Position numbers and translations under genes: made by a program. The notes below the pieces were generated by a model. It saw only the letters and a program-made list of their open reading frames with translations, did not search any database and was not told the DNA's origin. 14,108 bases of DNA from Sphingomonas sp. (GTDB lineage: Bacteria > Pseudomonadota > Alphaproteobacteria > Sphingomonadales > Sphingomonadaceae): NCBI GenBank assembly GCA_025936675.1, contig JAICSX010000047.1, positions 1-14,108 of the forward strand. The letters are read 5' to 3'. This document shows positions 1 to 7,799 of this stretch, one piece after another; within the stretch, counting starts at the first letter, position 1; every line of letters begins with the position of its first letter.

Positions 1-1
1 G

Positions 2-1045
2 GGCCATATCCTCAGCGAAGTGAAGGTCGGCGGACCGGTTTCCGACAACAAGGGCGTCAACGTCCCGGACGTCGTCGTTCCGATCCCCGCGCTGACCGAC
101 AAGGACCGCGAGGACCTCCAGTTCGCCCTAGAGCAGCGGACGGACTGGGTTGCGCTGTCCTTCGTCCAGCGGCCGGAGGATGTCGCCGAAGCGCGGTCGC
201 TGATCGGTGAGCGGGCATCGCTTCTCGCGAAGATCGAGAAGCCCGCGGCGATCGACCGGCTGAACGATATCATTGCGCTCGCCGACGCGGTGATGGTTGC
301 GCGCGGCGACCTCGGGGTCGAGCTTCCGCCCGAGCAGGTGCCGCCGCTTCAGAACAAGATCGTCGCCTGCGCCCGCCAGTTCGGAAAGCCGGTCGTCGTT
401 GCAACCCAAATGCTGGAATCGATGGTGACGTCGCCGACACCGACGCGCGCCGAGGTCAGCGATGTCGCGACGGCGATCTACGATGGCGCCGATGCCGTCA
501 TGCTGTCGGCGGAAAGCGCGACCGGACAATATCCGTGCGAGGCGGTGCAGATGATGGACCGCATCGCCAACACGGTGGAGCGCGATCCGTCCTACCAGGC
601 GCGCGTCCACTTCACCCAGACGCGGCTGGAACCAACGACCGCGGACGCTTTGTCGGCTTCGGCACGACAGATCGCGCAGACCGTCTCCGCGACTGCCATG
701 GTTTGCTATTCCAGCTCGGGTGCAACCGCGCGGCGCATCGCGCGCGAACGCCCGCCGGTGCCGCTGTTGGCGATGAGCGCGTCGCTCCACACCTCGCGCC
801 GCCTCGGTCTCTTGTGGGGCGTTCACGCGGTACATACGCGCGACGTCGCGAGCTTCGAGGAGATGGTCGAGAAGGGCAAGCGCATGGCGCTTCGCCACCA
901 GCTGGCCAAGGGCGGCGACCGCATCGTGCTGATGGCCGGGATCCCATTTGGGACGGCCGGATCGACCAACGTGTTGCATGTCGTGCGGCTCGTCGGCGAT
1001 GAGCTTGAACGTTACCAATCAAGCAAGGGCTCAGCGGGGCAGTAA
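2..1045 (+). CDS. pyk: Pyruvate kinase, C-terminal part (5' end outside window)
   Basis: Pyruvate kinase transfers phosphate from phosphoenolpyruvate to ADP, the last step of glycolysis, in the cytosol. The frame is open from base 2, before the first possible GTG start at base 20, so the gene begins outside the window and about a quarter to a third of a usual ~480-residue enzyme is missing. Visible hallmarks are the active-site AKIEK near bases 227-241, the metal-binding ARGDLGVELP near 296-325 and the catalytic-threonine segment ATQMLESM near 398-421. They are followed by ATAIYDGADAVMLSAESATG, which closes the barrel. The rest, from about base 620, is the usual C-terminal alpha/beta domain (QTVSATAMVCYSSSGATARR). 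The stop TAA lies inside the 3' end of the opposing nnrD gene, so no separate terminator fits between them. The family call is secure; paralogue type cannot be told. Confidence 0.97.
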   Translation, partial: GHILSEVKVGGPVSDNKGVNVPDVVVPIPALTDKDREDLQFALEQRTDWVALSFVQRPEDVAEARSLIGERASLLAKIEKPAAIDRLNDIIALADAVMVARGDLGVELPPEQVPPLQNKIVACARQFGKPVVVATQMLESMVTSPTPTRAEVSDVATAIYDGADAVMLSAESATGQYPCEAVQMMDRIANTVERDPSYQARVHFTQTRLEPTTADALSASARQIAQTVSATAMVCYSSSGATARRIARERPPVPLLAMSASLHTSRRLGLLWGVHAVHTRDVASFEEMVEKGKRMALRHQLAKGGDRIVLMAGIPFGTAGSTNVLHVVRLVGDELERYQSSKGSAGQ

Positions 1046-1885
1046 AGCCGGGATTTCGCCGGCGATCTCGCGGGCGAGAAAGCCGATCGGGCCGATCTTT
1101 TTAGAGAGCCGAGCGCCCGCCTGACCATGCAACCAGACCGCCCACAGCAAGGCATTGAGCGGCTCCGCCCCGCGCGCGAGCAATCCGCCGACGATCCCCG
1201 CAAGCACGTCGCCGCTGCCGGACACGCCGAGGCCGGGCGCTCCGCCGTCATAGGTCCAGCACTTGCCGCCGGGCTCGACCACGTGGCTCGTGACGCCCTT
1301 CACCAGCACGATGGAACAGTAAAGCTCGGCCGCCCGGAGGCCGCACTCGAGCGGATCGTCGGACACGTGCTCGGGATCGCAGTCGAGCAGGCTTGCGAGC
1401 TCGTCGGCATTGGGCAGGAGGACCGGTAGGCTTTTGCGCTTCAGCCCGCGTGCGGCGAGCGGCTCGAGTGTTTCGAGGAAGGCAACGTCGAGCGCCAGCG
1501 CTGCCGCGCTTTCCAGCAGAACGTCGGCGATGCGCTTGCAGGGGCCCGCGCGCTTGACGCCGGGGCCCGCGACCACGGCGTCGACGTCGGATGCGAGCTC
1601 GTGAATGCGCTCGACCGCGGCGCCGTCGAAGCCGCCGTCCCTTTCGGGCAGGCCGATCACCATCGCTTCCGGCATGGCGACGGCGAGGGGCGTCGCGGCG
1701 CTTTCGACCGTCGCAATCCGGAGTTTCCCGGCGCCGGCGCGCATCGCGGCTTCCGCGGCGAGGAGCGCCGCGCCAGGCACGTCGCGGCTGCCGGCGAGCA
1801 CCAGGATCCGGCCCTTGGTTTCCTTGTCGCCGTCGACGATCGGCGGAAGCGGATGCGCGTCGAGCGCCGCCTTATCGAGGTTCAC
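1031..1885 (-). CDS. nnrD: ADP/ATP-dependent NAD(P)H-hydrate dehydratase (ribokinase-like), stand-alone
   Basis: Predicted metabolite-repair enzyme of the YjeF C-terminal (Carb_kinase) family. Such enzymes dehydrate damaged NADHX/NADPHX back to NAD(P)H using ADP or ATP. The 284-residue protein shows the ribokinase-like fold: GRILVLAGSRDVPGAALLAA (25-44), a glycine-rich AGPGVKRAG (106-114), and the phosphate-anion-hole signature SGSGDVLAGIVGGLLARG (222-239) with the catalytic Asp at 226. The GTG start at 1885 is chosen because it overlaps the upstream phosphatase stop (GTGA), indicating translational coupling. There is no fused NnrE epimerase domain. The segment usually containing DADAL reads LDVAFLETL (132-140), and the usual PHxGE motif reads PNADE (158-162), so this is a divergent member. 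It is the last gene of the minus-strand operon and overlaps the end of pyk by 15 bases. Family confident; exact nucleotide preference unknown. Confidence 0.88.
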   Translation of the reverse strand: MNLDKAALDAHPLPPIVDGDKETKGRILVLAGSRDVPGAALLAAEAAMRAGAGKLRIATVESAATPLAVAMPEAMVIGLPERDGGFDGAAVERIHELASDVDAVVAGPGVKRAGPCKRIADVLLESAAALALDVAFLETLEPLAARGLKRKSLPVLLPNADELASLLDCDPEHVSDDPLECGLRAAELYCSIVLVKGVTSHVVEPGGKCWTYDGGAPGLGVSGSGDVLAGIVGGLLARGAEPLNALLWAVWLHGQAGARLSKKIGPIGFLAREIAGEIPALLPR

Positions 1886-2655
1886 CGCGTTCCCGCCATG
1901 GCATCGGGCTCGGACGTCTTCGCAGCGCCTTCGACCTCGAGCGGAGCGCCGTAATTCCACAGCTCGAGCGCCGGCACGCAGAGGCCCTTCGCATCGGGAT
2001 CGAAATCGTAAGCGGCGATCCCGCAGTTCAGCACTTCGGCCTGCTTGTCGATCGAGAGGATCTGCTCCTCGTCCAGCTCCTCGAGGATGTAGCGGAAGCA
2101 GAGCACGACCACCTGGTGGCAGACGATCAGCACCCGGCGGTCGCAATAATGGAGGTTGATCGTGTTGAGCATCGAGCGCAGCCGCAGGATCACGTCGGCC
2201 CAGCTCTCCCCGCCCGGCGGCCGATGGTAGAACTTGCCGAGGCGCCTGCGATGCGCGGCTTCCTCGGGAAAGCGCTCGCGAATTCCGATCGTCGTCAGCC
2301 GATCGAAGATCCCGAACTCGCGTTCACGAAGTCGCTCGTCGACGATCGTGTGCGCGCCGCCGCCGGAAAGAGCGCCCTGCTCGCAGATGATCTTCGCCGT
2401 CTGTTTGGCGCGGATATAGGGTGAGGAGAGGATGATCTCCGGCCTTTCCTGGCGTGGAAGCGCCGCGAACCAGCGTCCGGCCGCCTTTGCCTGCTCGATC
2501 CCGAGCGCCGACAGCGGCACGTCGACGTCGCGCATCTCGATTCCGATTTCATGCGCTCCGGCCTCGTCAGCGGCGTCGCGCGCAACATTGCCCTGGCTCT
2601 GCCCGTGGCGCACGAGCCAGAGCCGCTCGGGCCAATTCTGCCGTACCGTGCTCAT
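1882..2655 (-). CDS. Histidine phosphatase family protein (phosphoglycerate mutase-like)
   Basis: A 257-residue member of the histidine phosphatase superfamily. The phospho-acceptor motif RHGQSQGN is at residues 16-23 (His17). It is followed by SSPYIRAKQTA (77-87) with the phosphate-binding Arg, LREREFG (109-115) carrying the likely acid, and the second catalytic His in LIVCHQ (His180). These are the core residues of the family. Substrates range from phosphoglycerate and sugar phosphates to phosphohistidine, and the sequence does not decide which. The ATG at 2655 puts the RHG motif at the normal distance from the N-terminus; its ribosome-binding site is weak (ATCGAG). The gene begins 41 bases after glf ends and its stop overlaps the start of nnrD. 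Its position after glf could mean a sugar-phosphate substrate, but that is only context. Confidence 0.9.
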   Translation of the reverse strand: MSTVRQNWPERLWLVRHGQSQGNVARDAADEAGAHEIGIEMRDVDVPLSALGIEQAKAAGRWFAALPRQERPEIILSSPYIRAKQTAKIICEQGALSGGGAHTIVDERLREREFGIFDRLTTIGIRERFPEEAAHRRRLGKFYHRPPGGESWADVILRLRSMLNTINLHYCDRRVLIVCHQVVVLCFRYILEELDEEQILSIDKQAEVLNCGIAAYDFDPDAKGLCVPALELWNYGAPLEVEGAAKTSEPDAMAGTR

Positions 2656-2696
2656 CTCGATACGGCAGAAAGCATCAGAAGCAGGATTGTGCCAGC

Positions 2697-3878
2697 TTAC
2701 TCCGCGGCGACGGCGGTTCGCTCTGCCGCTTTCAGCTTCTCGTCGAGCCGCCTGAAGGTCGCCAGCGCCTGGCCGACGATCTGGTCCATGTTGTAATAAC
2801 GGTAGGTCGCCAACCGCCCGACGAACGTGACCCCGTCGGTCGCGTCCGCAAGCGCCTCGTAGCGCTTGAACAGCTCCTGGTTCTCGGGCCGCGGGATCGG
2901 GTAGTAAGGATCGCCCTCGGCTGACGGATATTCGTAGGTGATGGTTGTCACCGGAGCGTCCTGCCCAGTCAGATGCTTGTACTCGCTGATGCGCGTGTAC
3001 GGCACCTCCTCGTCGGGATAGTTCACTACCGCGACGCCCTGGTGCCATTCCTTGTCGAGCGTCTGGTGATCGAATTTCAGACTGCGGTACGGAAGCTTGC
3101 CGAAGCGGAAGTCGAAATACTCGTCGATCGGCCCGGTGTAGACGATGTGATCGGCGAGCTCGTGCGCCTGGTCCTTCAGGTCGCGGAAGTCCGTCCCGAG
3201 CCTCTTTTCGATCAACGGATGGTCGAGCATCCGTTCGAACATCTTCGTGTAGCCTTCGAGCGGCATCGCCTGGAACGTGTCGCCGAAGTAGCGGTCGTCG
3301 GTGTTGGTCCGCGTCGGGATCCGCGAAGTCACCTGCTTGTCAAGCTCGCTCGGGTCGAGGCCCCATTGCTTGCGCGTGTAGCCGCGAAAGAATAGCTCGT
3401 AGAGCTCGCGTCCGACAGCGTTGATCACCACGTCCTCGGAGGTCTTGATCTCGTCGACCGGCTCGGCGCGCGAGGCGAGATAGTCCGCCGCTTCCTTGTC
3501 CGTCTTGAGGTCGAGACCGAACAGCTCGTTGAGCGTCGTGCGGTTGATCGGGATCGGCACCAGCTTGTCGCGCACTACCGCACGCACGCGGTGCTCGTAG
3601 GGCCGCCAATCGGTGAACTGCGAAAGATAATCCACGACCTGCTGGCTGTTGGTGTGGAAGATGTGTGGCCCGTACTTGTGGTAGAGGATCCCGGCCTCGT
3701 TGGGCTCGTCATAGGCGTTGCCGCCGACGTGCGGACGCCGGTCGATCAGCAGGACTCGCGCGCCGTGCTGCGATGCAAGGCGCTCAGCGATGACGGAGCC
3801 GGCAAAGCCGGCCCCGACGACGAGATAGTCGTAGCGTTTCCCGGAAGAACCGGGCCCGGTGCGGAAGGGCGCGTTCAT
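2697..3878 (-). CDS. glf: UDP-galactopyranose mutase
   Basis: Flavoenzyme that interconverts UDP-galactopyranose and UDP-galactofuranose, the donor for galactofuranose residues in surface glycans. The 393-residue protein has the N-terminal FAD-binding GAGFAG (22-27) and the family segment YHKYGPHIFHTN (66-77). It also has FRGYTRKQWG (164-173), TRTNTDDRYF (189-198), NYPDEEVPYTRISEYKH (286-302), YYPIPRPEN (325-333) and VGRLATYRYYNMDQ (353-366). All are typical of bacterial Glf, and the length is usual once a 15-residue N-terminal extension is allowed for. The ATG overlaps the TGA of the upstream glycosyltransferase (ATGA), so the two are translationally coupled. This supports the reading that the neighbour uses, or works with, UDP-galactofuranose. 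Very secure identification. Confidence 0.96.
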   Translation of the reverse strand: MNAPFRTGPGSSGKRYDYLVVGAGFAGSVIAERLASQHGARVLLIDRRPHVGGNAYDEPNEAGILYHKYGPHIFHTNSQQVVDYLSQFTDWRPYEHRVRAVVRDKLVPIPINRTTLNELFGLDLKTDKEAADYLASRAEPVDEIKTSEDVVINAVGRELYELFFRGYTRKQWGLDPSELDKQVTSRIPTRTNTDDRYFGDTFQAMPLEGYTKMFERMLDHPLIEKRLGTDFRDLKDQAHELADHIVYTGPIDEYFDFRFGKLPYRSLKFDHQTLDKEWHQGVAVVNYPDEEVPYTRISEYKHLTGQDAPVTTITYEYPSAEGDPYYPIPRPENQELFKRYEALADATDGVTFVGRLATYRYYNMDQIVGQALATFRRLDEKLKAAERTAVAAE

Positions 3879-5092
3879 TCCGCCGCCACCAGGATTGCGG
3901 AGGAGGAAACTCCCGTGCGCGTGCCGAGCACGTCTTCGATAAGACCCGCCATTCGCGCCTGGGTCGTGTCCCAGCTCGTCGCCGACAGCATGAGGTCGGC
4001 CTCGGCCAGCCAGCCGCTTTCGGGATTGCGCGACAGCTCGAGCGCCGCTTCGCAAGCCTCGACGAACTCCTCGGCGGTCGAGGCAATCTTGACGCCTTCG
4101 AGCTGGCCATAGTGACGGACGACGTCCTTGATCGGGGTCGAGACCACCGGCTTTCCGCCGGCGAGATATTCGGGAGTCTTGGTCGGCGAGATGAACTGCG
4201 TCGACTCGTTCATGGCGAACGGCATCAGCGCGACGTCCCAGCCCGACAGATAATAAGGCAGCTGCTCGTACGTCTTGCCGCCGAGGTAATGGATGTTCGG
4301 CCGCTTCGGCAGGTCCTCCTCGCTGATCTTTACCACCGGGCCGACGATCACGAACGACCAGTTGGGACGCATTGCGGCGATGCGGTCGAGAAGCTCGATG
4401 TCGAACCGTTCGTCGATCACCCCGTAGAAGCCGAGCCGCGGCCGCGGCAGGTCTTCCTGGTCGGCGGGGTCGAACAGCTCCGCGCGCGCCTTGAAGAAAT
4501 GGGCGCGGTCGACCGACGAGGGGAAGCAGTGGACGCTGTCGTGGCGGTCCTTCTTCGCCTCATAGAGCGACGAGCCACCGGTGAAGACGACGTCCGCGCG
4601 CATCAGCAGCTCGGCCTCATTCTCGATCAGCTTGGCCGGAGCGAACTTGAACTTCGAAAGCTCGTCCATCGCGTCGTACACGATCACGTCGAAGTCGATG
4701 TGCCGCGAGAAGGGCAGCATCATCGGTGTATAATACCAGGCGAGCAACGCCCCGCGGACCGACGCCACGTGCGCGTCGAGCAGCCGGCCTAGCGCGGCCT
4801 CGCGCGCGTCCTCGGGCATGCCTTCGGGCAAATGCGGGACGACGACGCGCACGTTCGGCGCATCGGCGGCTTCGCGGACCTGCAGGAAGGCGGTCTCGCG
4901 GGGGCCGATGATCATTGGCTCTTCCCAGAAGATGACGTTCATGTCCCGGGCGAAGCGGCTCATCAGATGCTGCGGCCGCTGGAATACGAAGTTCCACCGC
5001 AGGTGCGAAAAGCAAATGAGTGTAGTGGGCTCAGGTTGCGGCGCCGAGGGCTCGGCTGCAGACGTCACTGGCACCCCGACGCGAGTCAGCAT
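3875..5092 (-). CDS. GT-B fold glycosyltransferase (GT1/GT4-like), first gene of glf operon
   Basis: A 405-residue cytosolic glycosyltransferase without signal peptide or clear membrane segment. The N-terminal Rossmann half starts with LICFSHLRWNFVFQRPQHLM (25-44), a family segment recognisable from GTs that neighbour or are fused to UDP-galactopyranose mutases. The C-terminal half carries PRLGFYGVIDERFD (218-231), WSFVIVGPV (245-253), and the donor-binding SPTKTPEYLAGGKPVVSTP (302-320), the GT4-like E-x7-E region. The donor is unproven; UDP-galactofuranose is the contextual guess because glf overlaps its stop. I chose the ATG at 5092 because GGAGGT lies 10 bases upstream. In-frame ATGs at 5110 and 5152 are possible and would add 6 or 20 residues (starting MPEQPFNLQG). 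Protein family confident, start uncertain. Confidence 0.87.
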   Translation of the reverse strand: MLTRVGVPVTSAAEPSAPQPEPTTLICFSHLRWNFVFQRPQHLMSRFARDMNVIFWEEPMIIGPRETAFLQVREAADAPNVRVVVPHLPEGMPEDAREAALGRLLDAHVASVRGALLAWYYTPMMLPFSRHIDFDVIVYDAMDELSKFKFAPAKLIENEAELLMRADVVFTGGSSLYEAKKDRHDSVHCFPSSVDRAHFFKARAELFDPADQEDLPRPRLGFYGVIDERFDIELLDRIAAMRPNWSFVIVGPVVKISEEDLPKRPNIHYLGGKTYEQLPYYLSGWDVALMPFAMNESTQFISPTKTPEYLAGGKPVVSTPIKDVVRHYGQLEGVKIASTAEEFVEACEAALELSRNPESGWLAEADLMLSATSWDTTQARMAGLIEDVLGTRTGVSSSAILVAAE

Positions 5093-5102
5093 TTTTCTTT
5101 TT

Positions 5103-5108
5103 ACCTCC
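5103..5108 (-). promoter_or_regulatory. Shine-Dalgarno GGAGGT of the glycosyltransferase gene
   Basis: On the minus strand GGAGGT is followed by an A-rich 10-base spacer (AAAAAGAAAA) and the ATG at 5092. No comparable site precedes the upstream ATGs at 5110 or 5152. This favours the shorter protein, although the spacer is slightly long. Confidence 0.6.
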
Positions 5109-5173
5109 ATAAGGTTGGTTTGCCCTTGGAGGTTGAACGGCTGCTCGGGCATTGCGGTTCCGTAACCTTGATC

Positions 5174-5190
5174 AATGTTAGCGCTAAATC
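5174..5190. promoter_or_regulatory. LacI-type operator-like palindrome in the divergent spacer
   Basis: TTAGCGCTAA (5178-5187) is a perfect 10-base palindrome with a central CG, set in AATGTTAGCGCTAAATC. It is close to the TGTTAGCGCTAACA-type operators known for LacI-family sugar regulators in alphaproteobacteria and xanthomonads (established knowledge). It lies 86 bases upstream of the chosen glycosyltransferase start at 5092 and about 160 bases upstream of the pccB-like gene, so it could control either. No LacI-family gene is in the window. Role is inferred. Confidence 0.4.
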
Positions 5191-5320
5191 TTGTATGCTG
5201 CGGCGCAACATTCGCCGAACCGTTGTTGCCCAGAGCCATAGTGTTGGGCATCCGCAATGTTACGGAGGCGGAACGCCGGGAATCGTCCGTCCGGTTGACC
5301 GATAGTCCGACGCGTGGAAG

Positions 5321-5339
5321 GAGGCGCCTCAAGGAGGCG
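5321..5339 (+). promoter_or_regulatory. Shine-Dalgarno with maskable hairpin before the TTG start of pccB-like gene
   Basis: AAGGAGG (5331-5337) sits 7 bases before the TTG at 5345 and decides this unusual start. CGCCTC at 5325-5330 is complementary to GAGGCG at 5334-5339 (three-base loop AAG) and equally to the overlapping GAGGCG at 5321-5326, which makes GAGGCGCCTC a perfect palindrome. The first pairing would bury the Shine-Dalgarno sequence. The ribosome-binding site is clear; the regulatory role of the hairpin is inference. Confidence 0.6.
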
Positions 5340-5344
5340 GAGCC

Positions 5345-6873
<1,529 letters not shown>

Positions 6874-6877
<4 letters not shown>

Positions 6878-7233
6878 CCAGCAAATGGTACACGCGGCCG
6901 ATCGTCTGTGTTTCAGACGTCGAACACTCACTCGCTTTCTACGTCGAGAAGCTCGGCTTCACCGAAGCCTGGCGCTACGCCGAAGACGGGCAGCTGCTCG
7001 TCGCGCAGGTTGACCGTGCGGGCTGCGAGTTGATCCTTTCCTCGCAATGGAAGGACAAGGCTGGGTCGGCGCTAATCTTCATTTCGCTCCATCCTGACGT
7101 GCTCGGCGCCGCTCGCGTCGAGTTCGAGAGAAAAGGCGTCGAAGTGAAGCACGGCTGGTGGGGTTACAAGCTGGCGATCGTCGAGGACCCTGACGGAAAC
7201 CAGCTCTATTTCGCATATCCGCGGGATGAATAG
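6874..7233 (+). CDS. VOC (glyoxalase/bleomycin-resistance) superfamily protein
   Basis: A small 119-residue single-domain protein of the vicinal-oxygen-chelate fold. It opens with [20 protein letters not shown], the first beta-alpha module with the usual D-x-x-x-S-x-x-F-Y pattern, then [10 protein letters not shown]. The second module ends in [14 protein letters not shown] (103-116), the characteristic closing motif. Members bind metals, small ligands or drugs, or act as lyases and dioxygenases; the substrate cannot be assigned. The GTG at 6874 is chosen because it overlaps the pccB stop as GTGA, placing the gene in the same transcript with coupled translation. A longer in-frame GTG start at 6847 would lie inside pccB and is less likely. 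Adjacency to a propionyl-CoA carboxylase subunit invites comparison with methylmalonyl-CoA epimerase, also a VOC protein, but the sequence is too short and unlike it to claim that. Confidence 0.85.
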
Positions 7234-7244
7234 CGCAGATGGAT

Positions 7245-7326
7245 CGTCATGCCGGACTTGATCAGGCACCCGCCTTGCTCTTTGTGACCGAACGAAAGCA
7301 GATCCCGGCTCGAGGCCGGGATGACG
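7245..7326. repeat. Nested palindromic intergenic repeat (REP/BIME-like)
   Basis: The outer arms CGTCATGCCGG (7245-7255) and CCGGGATGACG (7316-7326) are inverted copies with one mismatch. Each arm has its own hairpin: TGCCGGACTTGATCAGGCA (7250-7268), with one mismatch in the stem, and ATCCCGGC-TCGAG-GCCGGGAT (7302-7322), an 8-base perfect stem with a 5-base loop. The CGTCATCCCGG...GGGATGACG type of sequence is a familiar scattered intergenic repeat in sphingomonads. It fills nearly the whole gap between the VOC and OsmC genes and may also act as a weak terminator or transcript stabiliser. Confidence 0.75.
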
Positions 7327-7337
7327 GGTGAGTACAT

Positions 7338-7799
7338 ATGAGCACCTACACCGCGACAGTGCGCTGGACGCGCGATACGAGCACCGACTTTACCAAAGGG
7401 CAGTACAGCCGCGCGCATGCGTGGGCGTTCGACGGCGGCACAGTGGTCCCGGCGAGCGCGAGCCCCGACAATGTGCCGCCGGGAACGTCGGACGAGGCCG
7501 GGGTCGATCCCGAAGAAGCATTCATCGCCGCCATCTCCTCATGCCACATGCTGTTCTTTGTCGACTACGCGCGGCGCGCCGGTTTCATCGTCGACAGCTA
7601 CCTCGATGAGGCGGAAGGCGTCCTCGAGAAGCGCGCCGACGGCAAGATGTGGATGAGCCGCGTGAGCCTACGACCGCAAGTCCAATTCTCGGGCGACAAG
7701 CAACCGACCGCAGCCGAGATCGAGCATCTACATTATCGTGCCCACGAAGACTGCTTTATCGCCAACAGCGTCACGACTGAGGTGACGGTAGAAGCCTAG
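7338..7799 (+). CDS. OsmC family protein (peroxidase-like)
   Basis: A 153-residue OsmC/Ohr-superfamily protein. Family members reduce organic or fatty-acid hydroperoxides using two redox cysteines and protect against oxidative stress. Both cysteines are present: Cys69 in AAISSCHMLFF (64-74) and Cys139 in AHEDCFIANS (135-144), with the usual spacing of about 70 residues. The N-terminal beta region (TYTATVRWTR) and the PEEAFIAAISSCH helix match the family. It resembles the OsmC-like subgroup more than Ohr. The ATG at 7338 has only a weak ribosome-binding site (GGTGAG), part of which lies at the edge of the palindromic repeat. The stop TAG shares the CTAG at 7796-7799 with the stop of the opposing histidine kinase. 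Redox partner and substrate are not visible. Confidence 0.9.
   Translation: MSTYTATVRWTRDTSTDFTKGQYSRAHAWAFDGGTVVPASASPDNVPPGTSDEAGVDPEEAFIAAISSCHMLFFVDYARRAGFIVDSYLDEAEGVLEKRADGKMWMSRVSLRPQVQFSGDKQPTAAEIEHLHYRAHEDCFIANSVTTEVTVEA

Noticed and set aside
128..1018. Minus-strand open frame opposite pyruvate kinase (and similar long ones opposite the glycosyltransferase at 4112-4792 and pccB at 5903-6784)
   Set aside because: Arg/His-rich shadow translations typical of high-GC codon bias, lying opposite secure genes.
1031..1060. Bidirectional terminator between pyk and nnrD
   Set aside because: The genes overlap and no GC stem with flanking T/A runs is present.
5270..5296. GGAAC...CGGTT resembling an EcfG general-stress promoter before the pccB-like gene
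   Set aside because: The -10 element should read CGTT at 16-17 bases; here an extra G breaks it. TTGACC at 5295-5300 likewise lacks a -10 at the right distance.
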